A stretch of 38,039 nt of DNA from Prevotella sp. (GTDB lineage Bacteria; Bacteroidota; Bacteroidia; Bacteroidales; Bacteroidaceae): the NCBI GenBank assembly GCA_017548385.1, contig JAFZAE010000258.1, positions 1 through 38,039 of the forward strand, read 5' to 3'. Shown one piece after another: positions 1 through 8,936 of the stretch (the stretch's first letter is position 1; each line of letters begins with the position of its first letter). A model generated the notes under the pieces. That model was given only the letters and a program-made list of their open reading frames with translations, did no database searches and was not told the origin of the DNA. The position numbers and the translations under genes were made by a program.

Positions 1-3000
1 GAGAATGATAAAACTCAACCCAACTACCAATTCGTCCTCGACTCTCTATCATCCAAACAATCAGAAGAGAAAAGTCCTCTTCATCTCAACATCAACTCAC
101 TTATTATCCGCAATGGTCATGTGAGATATGACCAGCTGGATAAGCCCATAGCAGAAAATCGATTTACGCCATACCACCTTGACTTAAAAAATATAAGTGG
201 TCATCTTATGTTAGACGAATTAACTGACGACAAGATTGACTTAAAGGTGAAGAAATTGTCGATGCGAGAGGCTTCAGGTATTGATTTAAGAAAACTATCG
301 TTCAAACTGAAAGCATCGAAGGAGAAGGCACTTTTAACAGATTTAAGTTTTCAGTTGCCTTCCACATCGCTGCATCTCGACACGTTGAAGACGGACTATT
401 TATTTGTTGATGACCGATTTGATCCACAGTCACTCCACTATCAAGTAAATCTGTCTTCGTCGGTTATTACACCATCCGACCTCTCCCCTATTATACCATC
501 ACTGCGTGAATTTACAAGTCCTATTCATATCAGCACCGACTTTCATGGAGCATACAATTTCGTCAATGTTGAAAGAATGGATGTCAGTTCGGAGAATGAC
601 ATTCTACATTTTTCGGGTGATGGAATGATTAGCCATTGGGACACGCAACCACTATGCAAAGCCAATATCCATGATTTTAGTATCAAAGCCTATGGTATAG
701 AGAAAATATCTAAATATTTTGGTGAACAACTATCTATACCCCCACAAATCATCCAATTGGGGAATATCCAATATCAGGGCGAAGCAGGCGTCAATGGTAA
801 ATCAATGGCAATAGACGGATTACTCCGTACTGATGCTGGTGACAGCCAACTATCCATGGTCATTTCCGACAAACATTTTATAGGAACGATAGAAACTGAA
901 GGATTTCAATTGGGACATGTGTTGATGTCTGATAAAATAGGTATGCTGGCCACTGCCATCCATATTGACGGATACCTGCCAGTCAACAAAGATATGAAAT
1001 TGACGGCAAAAGGCAACATCTCCCAACTTGAATACAACGGCTATACCTACCAAAACATCAATGTTGATGGTGTCTATGATAATATGACCTTCAATGGCCT
1101 TTTAAATATTGATGACCCCAATGGGAAAATGGGAGTAGAAGGAGAAATCGACTTCCGTTCCAACGAACCGTCCTTTAATCTCACAGCCAGTATTCACCAA
1201 TTCGATACGCAATCCTTTGGCCTTACTGGCGTATTGGGCAACAAAAAGATTGATGTAGATGCTGAGGCTAATTTCAAAGGCGCCGATTTTAACCATATGC
1301 AAGGTACATTGGCCTTGAATGACCTCCATTTTTCCTCAGAAGGCAAAGAACTCACGCTCAATTCCATGTACTTGGATTTAGGTACAATGCCAGATGGCGA
1401 AAGATATATTGACATGAACTGCGACTATGGAAATGTCACTCTATCTGGAAATTATGACAGCTATGTTAATTTAGGAAATAGCATCATCAACTTGATTCAA
1501 AAGCGTATTTCCACACATCTCTTCCCGCAAGTTCCCACAACCCGCCATCAGAATCACTTTACGGTAGATGCAACCATTCTTAATACAGAATGGCTCCATC
1601 ATTTTAGTAATATTGACTTGAATTTAGGTTACCCTCTGACCATTAAAGGAGAAGTAGATGAGCCAGGAGATATGATCAATCTAGACCTTTCATCCAAAGA
1701 AATTTCTTATAATGATCATGTGTTTGTAGATACAGATATTTCTTTAAAAACGAAAGGAGACACGTTGTCGTGCATTACAAAAACCAATAAAGTCAATAGT
1801 GATGGAAGGCCGCTATACTTGAATGTGAATGCTAATGCCCTTAATAACCGTCTTTTTTCCGATATTACCTTTGACAATCACGGGAAAAAAGTGCATCTTA
1901 AAGGGACGTTGTCCAGCATGGCTGAATTTGTCAATGGCTACGGTGGTCAACAAATAGTAAATATCAGCATGCTCCCCTCTCAACTACTACTAAACGATAC
2001 CGTTTGGCATGTGGAGTCCTCCGGCATCAGTCTAGCGAAGAGAAACATTAACATCAATCATCTTGTCATTGGCAATGGCGATCAACACATCACTGTCTCT
2101 GGATCGGCGACGGGAAATCCTGCTGATGCCATTACAATGCAACTTCATGATATAAACATGTCCTATCTTTCCAGTGTCCTTCATTTCAAAAAAGTGGATT
2201 TTGGAGGACATGTCACTGGAACGGCTAGGATGTCATCTCTTTTCAGCACTCCAGAAGCAGTGGCTGATCTGCAGATTAAAGACTTCAGGTTTGCTGACGG
2301 GAGGATCGGTGATATGGATTTAACCGTGAATTTGGATGCGCAAGAAAAAAAGCTCCATCTTGATGGTCTTGCCACCGACGATGGTTATCTCACGAAAGTT
2401 GATGGCAATATTGCGCTGTCTCCCCTATATTTAGATATCAATATCCATTCCGACGGTACGCCCTTGCAGTTTCTCGAGAGATTTTGTGGTACTTTTATGA
2501 AGAATATTGAAGCACGCGCTTATGGCAACTTAAGGATTTTCGGTCCTAATAAAATATTTAACTTAGAAGGTCAGATGGTAGCCGAAGGTGATATCACACT
2601 GCCTGCGCTCAATACCACCTATCATATGATGCGTGATACAATCACTCTCAAACCCGACCATATCCTTTTCAGCGCCGACACCATCGCCGATAGATATGGC
2701 AATCTTGCATTCATCAATGGAGACGTTTCACATACCCATTTGAGCAACTTCAGATACGACCTCCTCGTTCATGCCAACGACTTATTATCCTATGACTTCA
2801 AGGATTTTGGCAATGAGACTATCTGTGGTACTGTCTTTGCCACAGGCGATTGCCATATTCAAGGGGAGCCAGGAGAAGTCTTGCTTGACATTAATGTGAC
2901 GCCCACTCGGAACTCAGTATTTTGTTATAACGCAGCTGGTCCTGATGCTTTGAGTAGCCAGGAATTTATTCAATGGAACGACAACCCTCCAGATATCTCA

Positions 3001-4113
3001 TTATTCAATTTCGAGGGTTTGCGTCCAGCCAAAGCCGAATCAGAGGATCTCCAGCCCATTGTATCACAAACCACTCCAAAATCACCTACCAACATCCGAA
3101 TGAACTTCCAAATCAATGCCAATCCGGAGGCGACCCTTCGACTGTTGATGGACGAGGGTAATGGTGACTATATCACACTGAATGGCAATGGAACTCTACG
3201 AGCTAATTACTTTAACAAGGGAAGTTTCAATATATATGGTAACTATTTGGTTGAAAAAGGGACTTATAGGCTCACAGTCCAGAATTTCCTCAGAAAAGAC
3301 TTCCTATTCCAACCCGGCGGCTCCATCACCTTTGTGGGCAACCCATACGATGCCACATTGGCATTACAAGCTGTATATACTGTTAATGGCGTCCCCCTCT
3401 CGGACCTAAATCTTGGCAGGAGTTTTACCAGCAATAACATCCGTGTCAACTGTTTGATGAATATTAATGGCACAGCAGAGCAACCTACTGTGGATTTCGA
3501 TATGGAAATGCCTACTGTCAGCAGCGATGCCCAGCAAATGGTGCGTAGTTTGATTAATAGTGAGGAAGAACTTAATCAGCAAGTGATATATTTACTGGCT
3601 ATTGGCCGTTTTTACAACAAGACATATAACGCTGATTTAGACCCCAATCGACAGAGTCAGACAAGCCTTGCCATGCAAAGCCTGCTCAGTGGTACTATCA
3701 GCCAACAAATCAACACATTGCTTGGAAGTATTGTCAATAACAACAATTGGAATTTTGGTGCCAACATCTCCACTGGCGATGAAGGATGGAACAATGCGGA
3801 ATACGAGGGGACTTTGTCGGGACGGCTATTGGACAATCGCCTGCAAATCAATGGACAGTTTGGCTATCGTGACAATCCCAATGCCACCACCAGCTTTATC
3901 GGTGACTTCGACATCCGCTATCTGCTCTACCCTAATGGGAATCTAGCAGTGAAAGTGTATAATCAGACCAATGACCGCTATTTCATCAAGAACAGTCTCA
4001 ACACCCAAGGAGTAGGCCTTATCCTGAAAAAAGATTTCAATGGTTGGCGTGACTTAATGGGTATCAAACGAAAGAAAGGAAAAAGTATTCAACCCCAAAA
4101 CAACACAAAATGA
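1..4113 (+). CDS. TamB-like translocation/assembly module protein (DUF490), 5' end outside window
   Basis: The reading frame is open from base 1, so the gene starts upstream of the window; about 1,370 C-terminal residues are visible. An internal GTG at 121 is only the first start-like codon. The protein is a very long succession of short amphipathic beta strands, as expected for the elongated AsmA/TamB fold. The last 350 residues match the TamB (DUF490) C-terminal domain, including the QQVIYLLAIGRFYN region and a final stretch of outer-membrane-like strands. Known TamB proteins span the periplasm and are implicated in outer-membrane protein insertion or lipid transport. The Bacteroidota versions are large and poorly studied. 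The stop overlaps the start of the nucleotidase gene by 4 bp (ATGA), so the two are translationally linked. Family call is firm; exact role is inference. Confidence 0.85.
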   Translation, partial: ENDKTQPNYQFVLDSLSSKQSEEKSPLHLNINSLIIRNGHVRYDQLDKPIAENRFTPYHLDLKNISGHLMLDELTDDKIDLKVKKLSMREASGIDLRKLSFKLKASKEKALLTDLSFQLPSTSLHLDTLKTDYLFVDDRFDPQSLHYQVNLSSSVITPSDLSPIIPSLREFTSPIHISTDFHGAYNFVNVERMDVSSENDILHFSGDGMISHWDTQPLCKANIHDFSIKAYGIEKISKYFGEQLSIPPQIIQLGNIQYQGEAGVNGKSMAIDGLLRTDAGDSQLSMVISDKHFIGTIETEGFQLGHVLMSDKIGMLATAIHIDGYLPVNKDMKLTAKGNISQLEYNGYTYQNINVDGVYDNMTFNGLLNIDDPNGKMGVEGEIDFRSNEPSFNLTASIHQFDTQSFGLTGVLGNKKIDVDAEANFKGADFNHMQGTLALNDLHFSSEGKELTLNSMYLDLGTMPDGERYIDMNCDYGNVTLSGNYDSYVNLGNSIINLIQKRISTHLFPQVPTTRHQNHFTVDATILNTEWLHHFSNIDLNLGYPLTIKGEVDEPGDMINLDLSSKEISYNDHVFVDTDISLKTKGDTLSCITKTNKVNSDGRPLYLNVNANALNNRLFSDITFDNHGKKVHLKGTLSSMAEFVNGYGGQQIVNISMLPSQLLLNDTVWHVESSGISLAKRNININHLVIGNGDQHITVSGSATGNPADAITMQLHDINMSYLSSVLHFKKVDFGGHVTGTARMSSLFSTPEAVADLQIKDFRFADGRIGDMDLTVNLDAQEKKLHLDGLATDDGYLTKVDGNIALSPLYLDINIHSDGTPLQFLERFCGTFMKNIEARAYGNLRIFGPNKIFNLEGQMVAEGDITLPALNTTYHMMRDTITLKPDHILFSADTIADRYGNLAFINGDVSHTHLSNFRYDLLVHANDLLSYDFKDFGNETICGTVFATGDCHIQGEPGEVLLDINVTPTRNSVFCYNAAGPDALSSQEFIQWNDNPPDISLFNFEGLRPAKAESEDLQPIVSQTTPKSPTNIRMNFQINANPEATLRLLMDEGNGDYITLNGNGTLRANYFNKGSFNIYGNYLVEKGTYRLTVQNFLRKDFLFQPGGSITFVGNPYDATLALQAVYTVNGVPLSDLNLGRSFTSNNIRVNCLMNINGTAEQPTVDFDMEMPTVSSDAQQMVRSLINSEEELNQQVIYLLAIGRFYNKTYNADLDPNRQSQTSLAMQSLLSGTISQQINTLLGSIVNNNNWNFGANISTGDEGWNNAEYEGTLSGRLLDNRLQINGQFGYRDNPNATTSFIGDFDIRYLLYPNGNLAVKVYNQTNDRYFIKNSLNTQGVGLILKKDFNGWRDLMGIKRKKGKSIQPQNNTK

Positions 4114-5846
4114 AAATCAAACTATTTGCCACTTTATTGGCACTAACAATTCTTATTCCTATGAATCTGTCGGCCAAAACCAAGATTGTGAAATTACGCA
4201 TTGTCGAAACAAGTGATGTCCATGGATGTTTTTTCCCCTACGACTTCATCAATCGCCAGCCTAAGAAAGGGACACTTGCCCGTGTGAGTACCTATATCAA
4301 CCAATTGCGTAATGAATATGGTGACAATCTTATATTATTGGAAAATGGCGACATTCTGCAAGGGCAACCGACTTGCTATTATTGTAATTATGTCAACACA
4401 GACATAACCAATGTGGCAGCTGATGTCGTCAACTATCTTGGTTATAATGCCCAAGTATTTGGTAACCACGATGTAGAGACAGGACATGCTGTCTACGACA
4501 AATGGATTAAAGAGTTGAATTGTCCTGTGCTTGGAGCCAATATCACCAACACCGAAACCAACCAACCTTATGTTAAACCTTACACAATCATTCGCAGACA
4601 AGGAATTAAAATCGCTGTCATCGGCATGCTCACCCCCGCCATCCCCAACTGGTTGAATGAGGATTTGTGGAAAGGAATGCATTTTGAAGAGATGGTTAAA
4701 TCGGCCAAGTATTGGATGGATTATGTTCAGAAAAATGAAAAGCCAGACGTGGTGATTGGTCTTTTCCACTCTGGTAAAGAAGGTGGTATTGTAACTGATG
4801 AATACGAGGAGGATGCTTCACTAAAAGTGGCAAGAGAAGTGCCAGGTTTCGATATCGTTTTCTTTGGGCATGATCATGCCACACACAAAAGCTTTGTTAA
4901 AAATATAGTGGGTAAAGAAGTTCTCTGTCTCGATCCTTCATGCAATGCCCTACAAGTGGCTGATGCCACTATAGAAATAGAGATCGGCAAGCACAAGAAA
5001 ATCACTAAACGCATCACTGGCGAGATAGTGGATGTGACACCATTTGATATCGACCAACGCTATGTGTCACATTTCCAATCAGCTATCGATAGTGTCAATA
5101 ATTTTGTCAACCGTCCAATTGGTGTTTTCGAGAGTGCGCTCTATACACGTGACTGCTATTTTGGTAGTGCGGCATTTACGGATTTTATCCATGACCTCCA
5201 ACTACAACTTACGGGTGCCGATATTTCTTTCAACGCCCCCCTGTCCTTCGACACAAGCATTCCCGCTGGAACCGTCTATGTCAGTGACATGTTCAATCTT
5301 TATAGGTATGAGAATCTGTTGTATGTCCTACGTATGACAGGTAAGGAAATACGCGATTTTCTGGAAATGAGTTATGACCAATGGGTAAACACCATGCATT
5401 CGCCTGATGACCATATCATGTTGCTCAACGACCAAAAGACAGATGACCAGCAACGCTTTATGTTCAAGAACCTAGCCTTTAACTTTGACAGTGCCACTGG
5501 TATAGACTATGAGGTTGATGTCACCAAACCTGATGGTCAGAAAGTACATATTTTGCGTATGAGCAATGGCGAGACGTTCGAAGAGACAAAATGGTATAAG
5601 GTGGCGATGAACAGTTATCGTGGTAATGGCGGTGGAGAATTGTTGACAAGAGGCGCTGGCATACCTTTAGAACAAATCAAAGATCGCATCATATTTCAGT
5701 CGGAGAAAGACCAACGTTATTATCTAATGCAAGAGATAGAAAAGGCCGGGCGTCTGAATCCGAAAGCACATGGTAACTGGCGTTTTGTACCCGATGAATG
5801 GGCCAAGCCAGCAATTGAACGTGATAGAAAATTACTGTTCAAATAG
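4110..5846 (+). CDS. Secreted bifunctional 5'-nucleotidase / 2',3'-cyclic phosphodiesterase (UshA-like metallophosphatase)
   Basis: The 578-residue protein begins with a signal peptide (MKIKLFATLLALTILIP, cleavage near residue 22), so it acts in the periplasm or at the surface. The N-terminal calcineurin-like metallophosphatase domain shows all dinuclear-metal motifs in order: D36-V-H38, G80-D81, GNHD at 118-121, H220 in GLFHSG and GHDH at 253-256. The C-terminal half, from about residue 330, matches the 5'-nucleotidase substrate-binding domain, including a GNGGGE segment. Length is typical of the family. It probably strips phosphate from nucleotides for salvage. Its ATG overlaps the TamB stop by 4 bp, and nudC follows 40 bp later without a visible promoter, so the three genes are likely one transcript. 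The substrate range cannot be read from sequence. Confidence 0.9.
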   Translation: MKIKLFATLLALTILIPMNLSAKTKIVKLRIVETSDVHGCFFPYDFINRQPKKGTLARVSTYINQLRNEYGDNLILLENGDILQGQPTCYYCNYVNTDITNVAADVVNYLGYNAQVFGNHDVETGHAVYDKWIKELNCPVLGANITNTETNQPYVKPYTIIRRQGIKIAVIGMLTPAIPNWLNEDLWKGMHFEEMVKSAKYWMDYVQKNEKPDVVIGLFHSGKEGGIVTDEYEEDASLKVAREVPGFDIVFFGHDHATHKSFVKNIVGKEVLCLDPSCNALQVADATIEIEIGKHKKITKRITGEIVDVTPFDIDQRYVSHFQSAIDSVNNFVNRPIGVFESALYTRDCYFGSAAFTDFIHDLQLQLTGADISFNAPLSFDTSIPAGTVYVSDMFNLYRYENLLYVLRMTGKEIRDFLEMSYDQWVNTMHSPDDHIMLLNDQKTDDQQRFMFKNLAFNFDSATGIDYEVDVTKPDGQKVHILRMSNGETFEETKWYKVAMNSYRGNGGGELLTRGAGIPLEQIKDRIIFQSEKDQRYYLMQEIEKAGRLNPKAHGNWRFVPDEWAKPAIERDRKLLFK

Positions 5847-5848
5847 AT

Positions 5849-5873
5849 ACTATAGACACTATAGACACTATTA
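5849..5873 (+). repeat. Period-9 tandem repeat between nucleotidase and nudC
   Basis: ACTATAGAC occurs twice in exact tandem (5849-5857, 5858-5866), followed by a partial third copy. It fills most of the 40-bp spacer. No promoter box is seen here. A related string, AAATAGATACT, begins this spacer at 5841 and also begins the spacer after the DUF5686-type gene (36449-36459, minus strand). Confidence 0.7.
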
Positions 5874-5886
5874 ATAGTTATTGTCG

Positions 5887-6669
5887 ATGAAAAAATATTG
5901 GTTTGTTTTCTGCAAGAATGATCTTCTGTTGGAGAAGTCGCAAGATGGCACCTATTCTGTACCATATCAAGAAGAACCGCCTACGACAACAAAACCATGG
6001 ACAACCATCCATAATATTATGCCTTTGGATGGCATGGAGGTGAAGACCTACAGCTTAGATGTTCCTGTCACAGATGACGCACGATATGAAATGTGTGGTT
6101 TACGTCAGTCATATGGAAAAATCGAGTATAATCTCTATCAAAAAGCAGGAAAATGTGCCGAGATTCTCTATTGGGATTCAACCACAAAATTTTGTGGTGT
6201 TTGTGGAGGGCCTATGAAGTTTCACACAGATATTTCCAAACGGTGCACACAATGTGGCAAGGAGGTCTGGCCTCAGTTGGCAACGGCCATCATTTGCCTT
6301 GTTTATCGTGGCGATGAAGTATTATTAGTTCATGCCAGAAACTTCCACAATAATAATATGTATGGACTGGTGGCTGGATTTGTTGAGACAGGTGAGACTC
6401 TAGAGGAGGCTGTTGTAAGGGAGGTGGCAGAGGAAACGGGCATTACAATTACCAATATCCGTTATTTCGGAAGTCAGCCTTGGCCATATCCCTGTGGTTT
6501 GATGGTAGGCTTTTATGCAGAATATGTCAGCGGCGATATTCACTTACAGCGTACAGAATTGTCACGCGGTGGATGGTATCATTATGACCAATTACCGGAT
6601 ATTCCTGAAAAACTATCTATTGCCAGAAAACTCATAGACCATTGGTTGGAATGTGACAGAAAACCCTGA
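5887..6669 (+). CDS. nudC: NADH pyrophosphatase / NAD-cap hydrolase, NudC-type Nudix protein
   Basis: The frame opens at a TTG (5881), but the ATG at 5887, giving MKKYWFVFCK and 260 residues, is the better start. The protein shows the NudC arrangement: an N-terminal domain, a four-cysteine zinc ribbon (C103, C106, C120, C123), then a full Nudix box at 164-186 (G164, E170, R178-E179, E182-E183, G185). It ends the core with SQPWPYP at 196-202, the signature that separates NudC from other Nudix enzymes. The family hydrolyses NAD(H) to NMN(H) and AMP and removes NAD caps from RNA. Together with the upstream nucleotidase it may feed nucleotide salvage, which is inference from position only. It is probably the last gene of the TamB-nucleotidase transcript. 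Confidence 0.92.
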   Translation: MKKYWFVFCKNDLLLEKSQDGTYSVPYQEEPPTTTKPWTTIHNIMPLDGMEVKTYSLDVPVTDDARYEMCGLRQSYGKIEYNLYQKAGKCAEILYWDSTTKFCGVCGGPMKFHTDISKRCTQCGKEVWPQLATAIICLVYRGDEVLLVHARNFHNNNMYGLVAGFVETGETLEEAVVREVAEETGITITNIRYFGSQPWPYPCGLMVGFYAEYVSGDIHLQRTELSRGGWYHYDQLPDIPEKLSIARKLIDHWLECDRKP

Positions 6670-6715
6670 GTAAGGTCACGAAGCAACGAATGCATTTTGG
6701 TTATGGATTATAAAG

Positions 6716-6762
6716 TTTAAGGTGAGACATGCTGTTATGATTGAAGCATATCTCACCTTAAA
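6716..6762. terminator. Bidirectional hairpin terminator between convergent nudC and inositol synthase genes
   Basis: A 17-bp inverted repeat pairs 6716-6732 with 6746-6762 around a 13-nt loop. The core is AAGGTGAGACATGC against GCATATCTCACCTT. The one imperfect position is a C-A mismatch in plus-strand RNA but a G-U wobble in minus-strand RNA, so it folds better for the inositol synthase transcript. It lies between the two convergent stop codons. T runs are short on both sides. Confidence 0.65.
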
Positions 6763-6792
6763 ACCTAAAAACCTTAAAACCTAAAAACCTTA
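6755..6792. repeat. 16-bp direct repeat touching the inositol synthase stop codon
   Basis: ACCTTAAAACCTAAAA is present twice in exact tandem (6755-6770, 6771-6786), then a partial copy runs into the stop codon at 6790-6792. The first copy shares its left end with the terminator's right arm. A similar string sits between the cation transporter and the GH36 gene near 22189-22200. Confidence 0.75.
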
Positions 6793-8094
6793 ATCAATCT
6801 CCTCATCAGCTTCATATCCACCCATTTCACGGATGGCATTTTTCAGCATGGTGTGTTGACGATAGAGGTGGTTAACTGCCTCTTCCCCCTTGGTATAGTC
6901 GTGCATCGGACTTTTGAGGAAGAAACTCAAGAAGCGCTGGGTACCATAGCGTCCCGCACGGGCAGCTAAATCGATCAGAAGACAAAGATCGAGGCAGACA
7001 GGAGCAGCAAGGATGGAATCACGGCAAAGGAAGTTGATTTTTATCTGCATTGGATAGCCCATCCATCCAACGATATCAATATTGTCCCACGACTCTTTGT
7101 TGTCGTTTCGTGGCGGATAATAGTTAATGCGCACTTTGTGATAATAATCGGTGTAGAGGTCTGGTTGTTCGTCCTCCTTAAGAATTGTCTCAAGTGTTGA
7201 GAGTTTTGACACCTCCTTGGTTCGGAAGTTCTCAGGAACATCAAGCACCAAACCGTCGCGATTGCCAAGGATATTTGTAGAGAACCAACCGTCTAACCCC
7301 AGACAGCGTGTGCCAATAATCGGTGCGAACCCGCTCTTTACTAGTGTCTGACCTGTTTTGAAGTCTTTTCCTGCAATCGGCATTTTTGTTTTTTCAGCCA
7401 TCTCCCACATGGCTGGAATGTCAACAGTGGTATTAGGAGCACCCATCACGAATGGACAACCTTCAGCAAGTGCTGCATAGGCATAACACATCGACGGTGC
7501 TATGTGCTCACGGTCATCAGCTTTCATGGCTTTTTCAAGGGCCTCAAGTGAATAATGAACCTCTTTGTTGATGGGAACATAGATTTCTGTAGATGCTGCC
7601 CAAAGCACCACCACACGACTACACTGCTTAGCAACTTTAAACTTGCGTATGTCTTCACGAAGCATCTCCACCATTTCCCAACGATTCTTGCATGGTTTCA
7701 CATTGTCACCATCAAGGCGTTTGGCGAAGTTTTTGTCGAAAGCTGCTGGCATAGGCACAATCTGCTCCAGTTCATCACGAACGGGATCAATATCTTCACG
7801 TTTCAGAACTTCAGCATAGACGGCAGCCTGATAAGCATTCTGAGGATAGACATCCCAACATCCAAATTCAATGTCATTAAGATTGGCTATTGACACAATC
7901 TCATCATACTTCAGATACTTTTTCTCATCACCGCGCCCCACTCGAATCTTGTCATACTGTGTCATGGAGCCAATAGGCTTTGTCTGCCCACGGCGTGCCA
8001 TCAATACACCTGTCATAAAGGTTGTTGCTACTGCGCCGTTTCCGACAATAAGAATTCCTAATTTCCCCTCTGCGGGTTTTACTGTTGTTTTCAT
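6790..8094 (-). CDS. ino1: myo-Inositol-1-phosphate synthase (inositol-3-phosphate synthase)
   Basis: The 434-residue protein matches bacterial myo-inositol-phosphate synthases along its length. It has the NAD-binding glycine loop GNGAVATT at 18-25, the GAPNTTVDIPAMWEMAE region and the GKDFKTGQTLVKSGFAP active-site region. The enzyme converts glucose 6-phosphate to inositol 1-phosphate (also numbered 3-phosphate) using NAD as a recycled cofactor. In Bacteroides this enzyme feeds phosphatidylinositol and inositol-phosphoceramide lipids. In B. thetaiotaomicron it sits in a cluster with the lipid-making genes; here no CDP-alcohol phosphotransferase or phosphatase gene is adjacent. It has its own -7 box about 95 bp upstream, an 88-nt leader with dyads, and a hairpin terminator. 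Start is the ATG at 8092-8094. Confidence 0.92.
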   Translation of the reverse strand: MKTTVKPAEGKLGILIVGNGAVATTFMTGVLMARRGQTKPIGSMTQYDKIRVGRGDEKKYLKYDEIVSIANLNDIEFGCWDVYPQNAYQAAVYAEVLKREDIDPVRDELEQIVPMPAAFDKNFAKRLDGDNVKPCKNRWEMVEMLREDIRKFKVAKQCSRVVVLWAASTEIYVPINKEVHYSLEALEKAMKADDREHIAPSMCYAYAALAEGCPFVMGAPNTTVDIPAMWEMAEKTKMPIAGKDFKTGQTLVKSGFAPIIGTRCLGLDGWFSTNILGNRDGLVLDVPENFRTKEVSKLSTLETILKEDEQPDLYTDYYHKVRINYYPPRNDNKESWDNIDIVGWMGYPMQIKINFLCRDSILAAPVCLDLCLLIDLAARAGRYGTQRFLSFFLKSPMHDYTKGEEAVNHLYRQHTMLKNAIREMGGYEADEEID

Positions 8095-8117
8095 ATAAAT
8101 ATATTAAGATTGTTTTG

Positions 8118-8165
8118 ACATACAACGTTATATGTGCAAATCAAAAAATGATTAGTATCTGATAC
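8118..8165 (-). promoter_or_regulatory. Three dyad symmetries in the inositol synthase 5' leader
   Basis: The leader between the likely transcription start (near 8182) and the ATG contains an 18-bp near-perfect palindrome at 8118-8135 (plus strand ACATACAACGTTATATGT, centred on AACGTT). A 5-bp inverted repeat with an A-rich loop lies at 8139-8153, and GTATC-T-GATAC at 8155-8165. The 18-bp element looks like a site for a dimeric repressor placed just after the transcription start. Function is inference. Confidence 0.4.
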
Positions 8166-8188
8166 GACTGTTATGTTTTTTTACACTG

Positions 8189-8196
8189 CAAAGGTA
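8189..8196 (-). promoter_or_regulatory. Bacteroidota -7 box for inositol synthase gene
   Basis: On the minus strand this reads TACCTTTG, a full match to TAnnTTTG. About 20 bp upstream is TTAG, a partial match to the -33 TTTG. A start near 8182 would give an 88-nt leader. Confidence 0.55.
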
Positions 8197-8238
8197 AACA
8201 TTATTCTTTAATCACCCTAATAAAAGACACATTATCCT

Positions 8239-8931
8239 TCATTTTCGTCTTTTTTTCTCACATTTGGCGAACAATTCAGCTAGTGCCGGACGTGGGAGAC
8301 CCTTTTTGACGGCTAATTCTAAATCTTCACGTGCTTCGTTTCTTCGACCTAACAACAGTCTTACATCTACACGATTGAGAATATAGTCGGTATTGTCGGG
8401 ACACAACCGAATGGCCTCACCATAGTCATATTCAGCCAATTCAAGCATGTCTCTTTCCTGCTCCATTCCTGCACGCGCGGCATAGGCCACAGCACTATCT
8501 GGATACTGCTCTATCAATCGGTTCATTATATCCATTGCCTCAGTATAGTGCATATCTTTTTGATTGAGTAATGCCAATCCTAAAAGACCATTAAAATTAC
8601 CTGGTACGATTTTCAGCATTTTCTCATAATCTTGTCGGGCATATTTTAATCTGTTTAGTTTTTCATTAGTGAACGCTCGGAAATAGAGTGCAGCCACATT
8701 TGATGGGTCTCGTGACAAAACGATGTCATATTCTCGTTGAGCATACGCCCATTGCTCTAGCATAATATTCCAAGATGCTTTTTTGAGTCTAAGGTCGTTG
8801 TCGTCAGGGTATTTCTGGCACAGTTTTGAAGCAGCCTCCAAAGAATCCTTCAGTTGATCATAGGTCTGGCCAACAATAGTATTGAATGAGAATAGTAAAA
8901 CGAAGAGTGATAGAATATTTTTGAATCTCAT
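8239..8931 (-). CDS. Secreted tetratricopeptide-repeat protein at the end of the leucine operon
   Basis: The frame is open further upstream, but that would overlap leuB. The ATG at 8929-8931 begins a clear signal peptide (MRFKNILSLFVLLFSF, then NTIVGQ), so it is chosen; 230 residues. The mature part is a series of TPR helix pairs, with recognisable units around WAYAQREYDIVLSRDPSN, KYARQDYEKMLKIVPGN, YTEAMDIMNRLIEQYPDS and ELAEYDYGEAIRLCPDN. It ends in a basic tail (CEKKRRK). TPR proteins are scaffolds, so no reaction can be assigned. It begins 5 bp after the leuB stop and no promoter is visible in the gap, so it is probably cotranscribed with the leucine genes. A periplasmic scaffold in a biosynthetic operon has no obvious explanation. 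Confidence 0.8.
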   Translation of the reverse strand: MRFKNILSLFVLLFSFNTIVGQTYDQLKDSLEAASKLCQKYPDDNDLRLKKASWNIMLEQWAYAQREYDIVLSRDPSNVAALYFRAFTNEKLNRLKYARQDYEKMLKIVPGNFNGLLGLALLNQKDMHYTEAMDIMNRLIEQYPDSAVAYAARAGMEQERDMLELAEYDYGEAIRLCPDNTDYILNRVDVRLLLGRRNEAREDLELAVKKGLPRPALAELFAKCEKKRRK

Positions 8932-8936
8932 CTCAG

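Noticed and set aside
4335-4769. 144-codon minus-strand frame inside the nucleotidase gene
   Set aside because: It lies wholly within a gene with intact catalytic motifs and has no recognisable protein features; a shadow frame.
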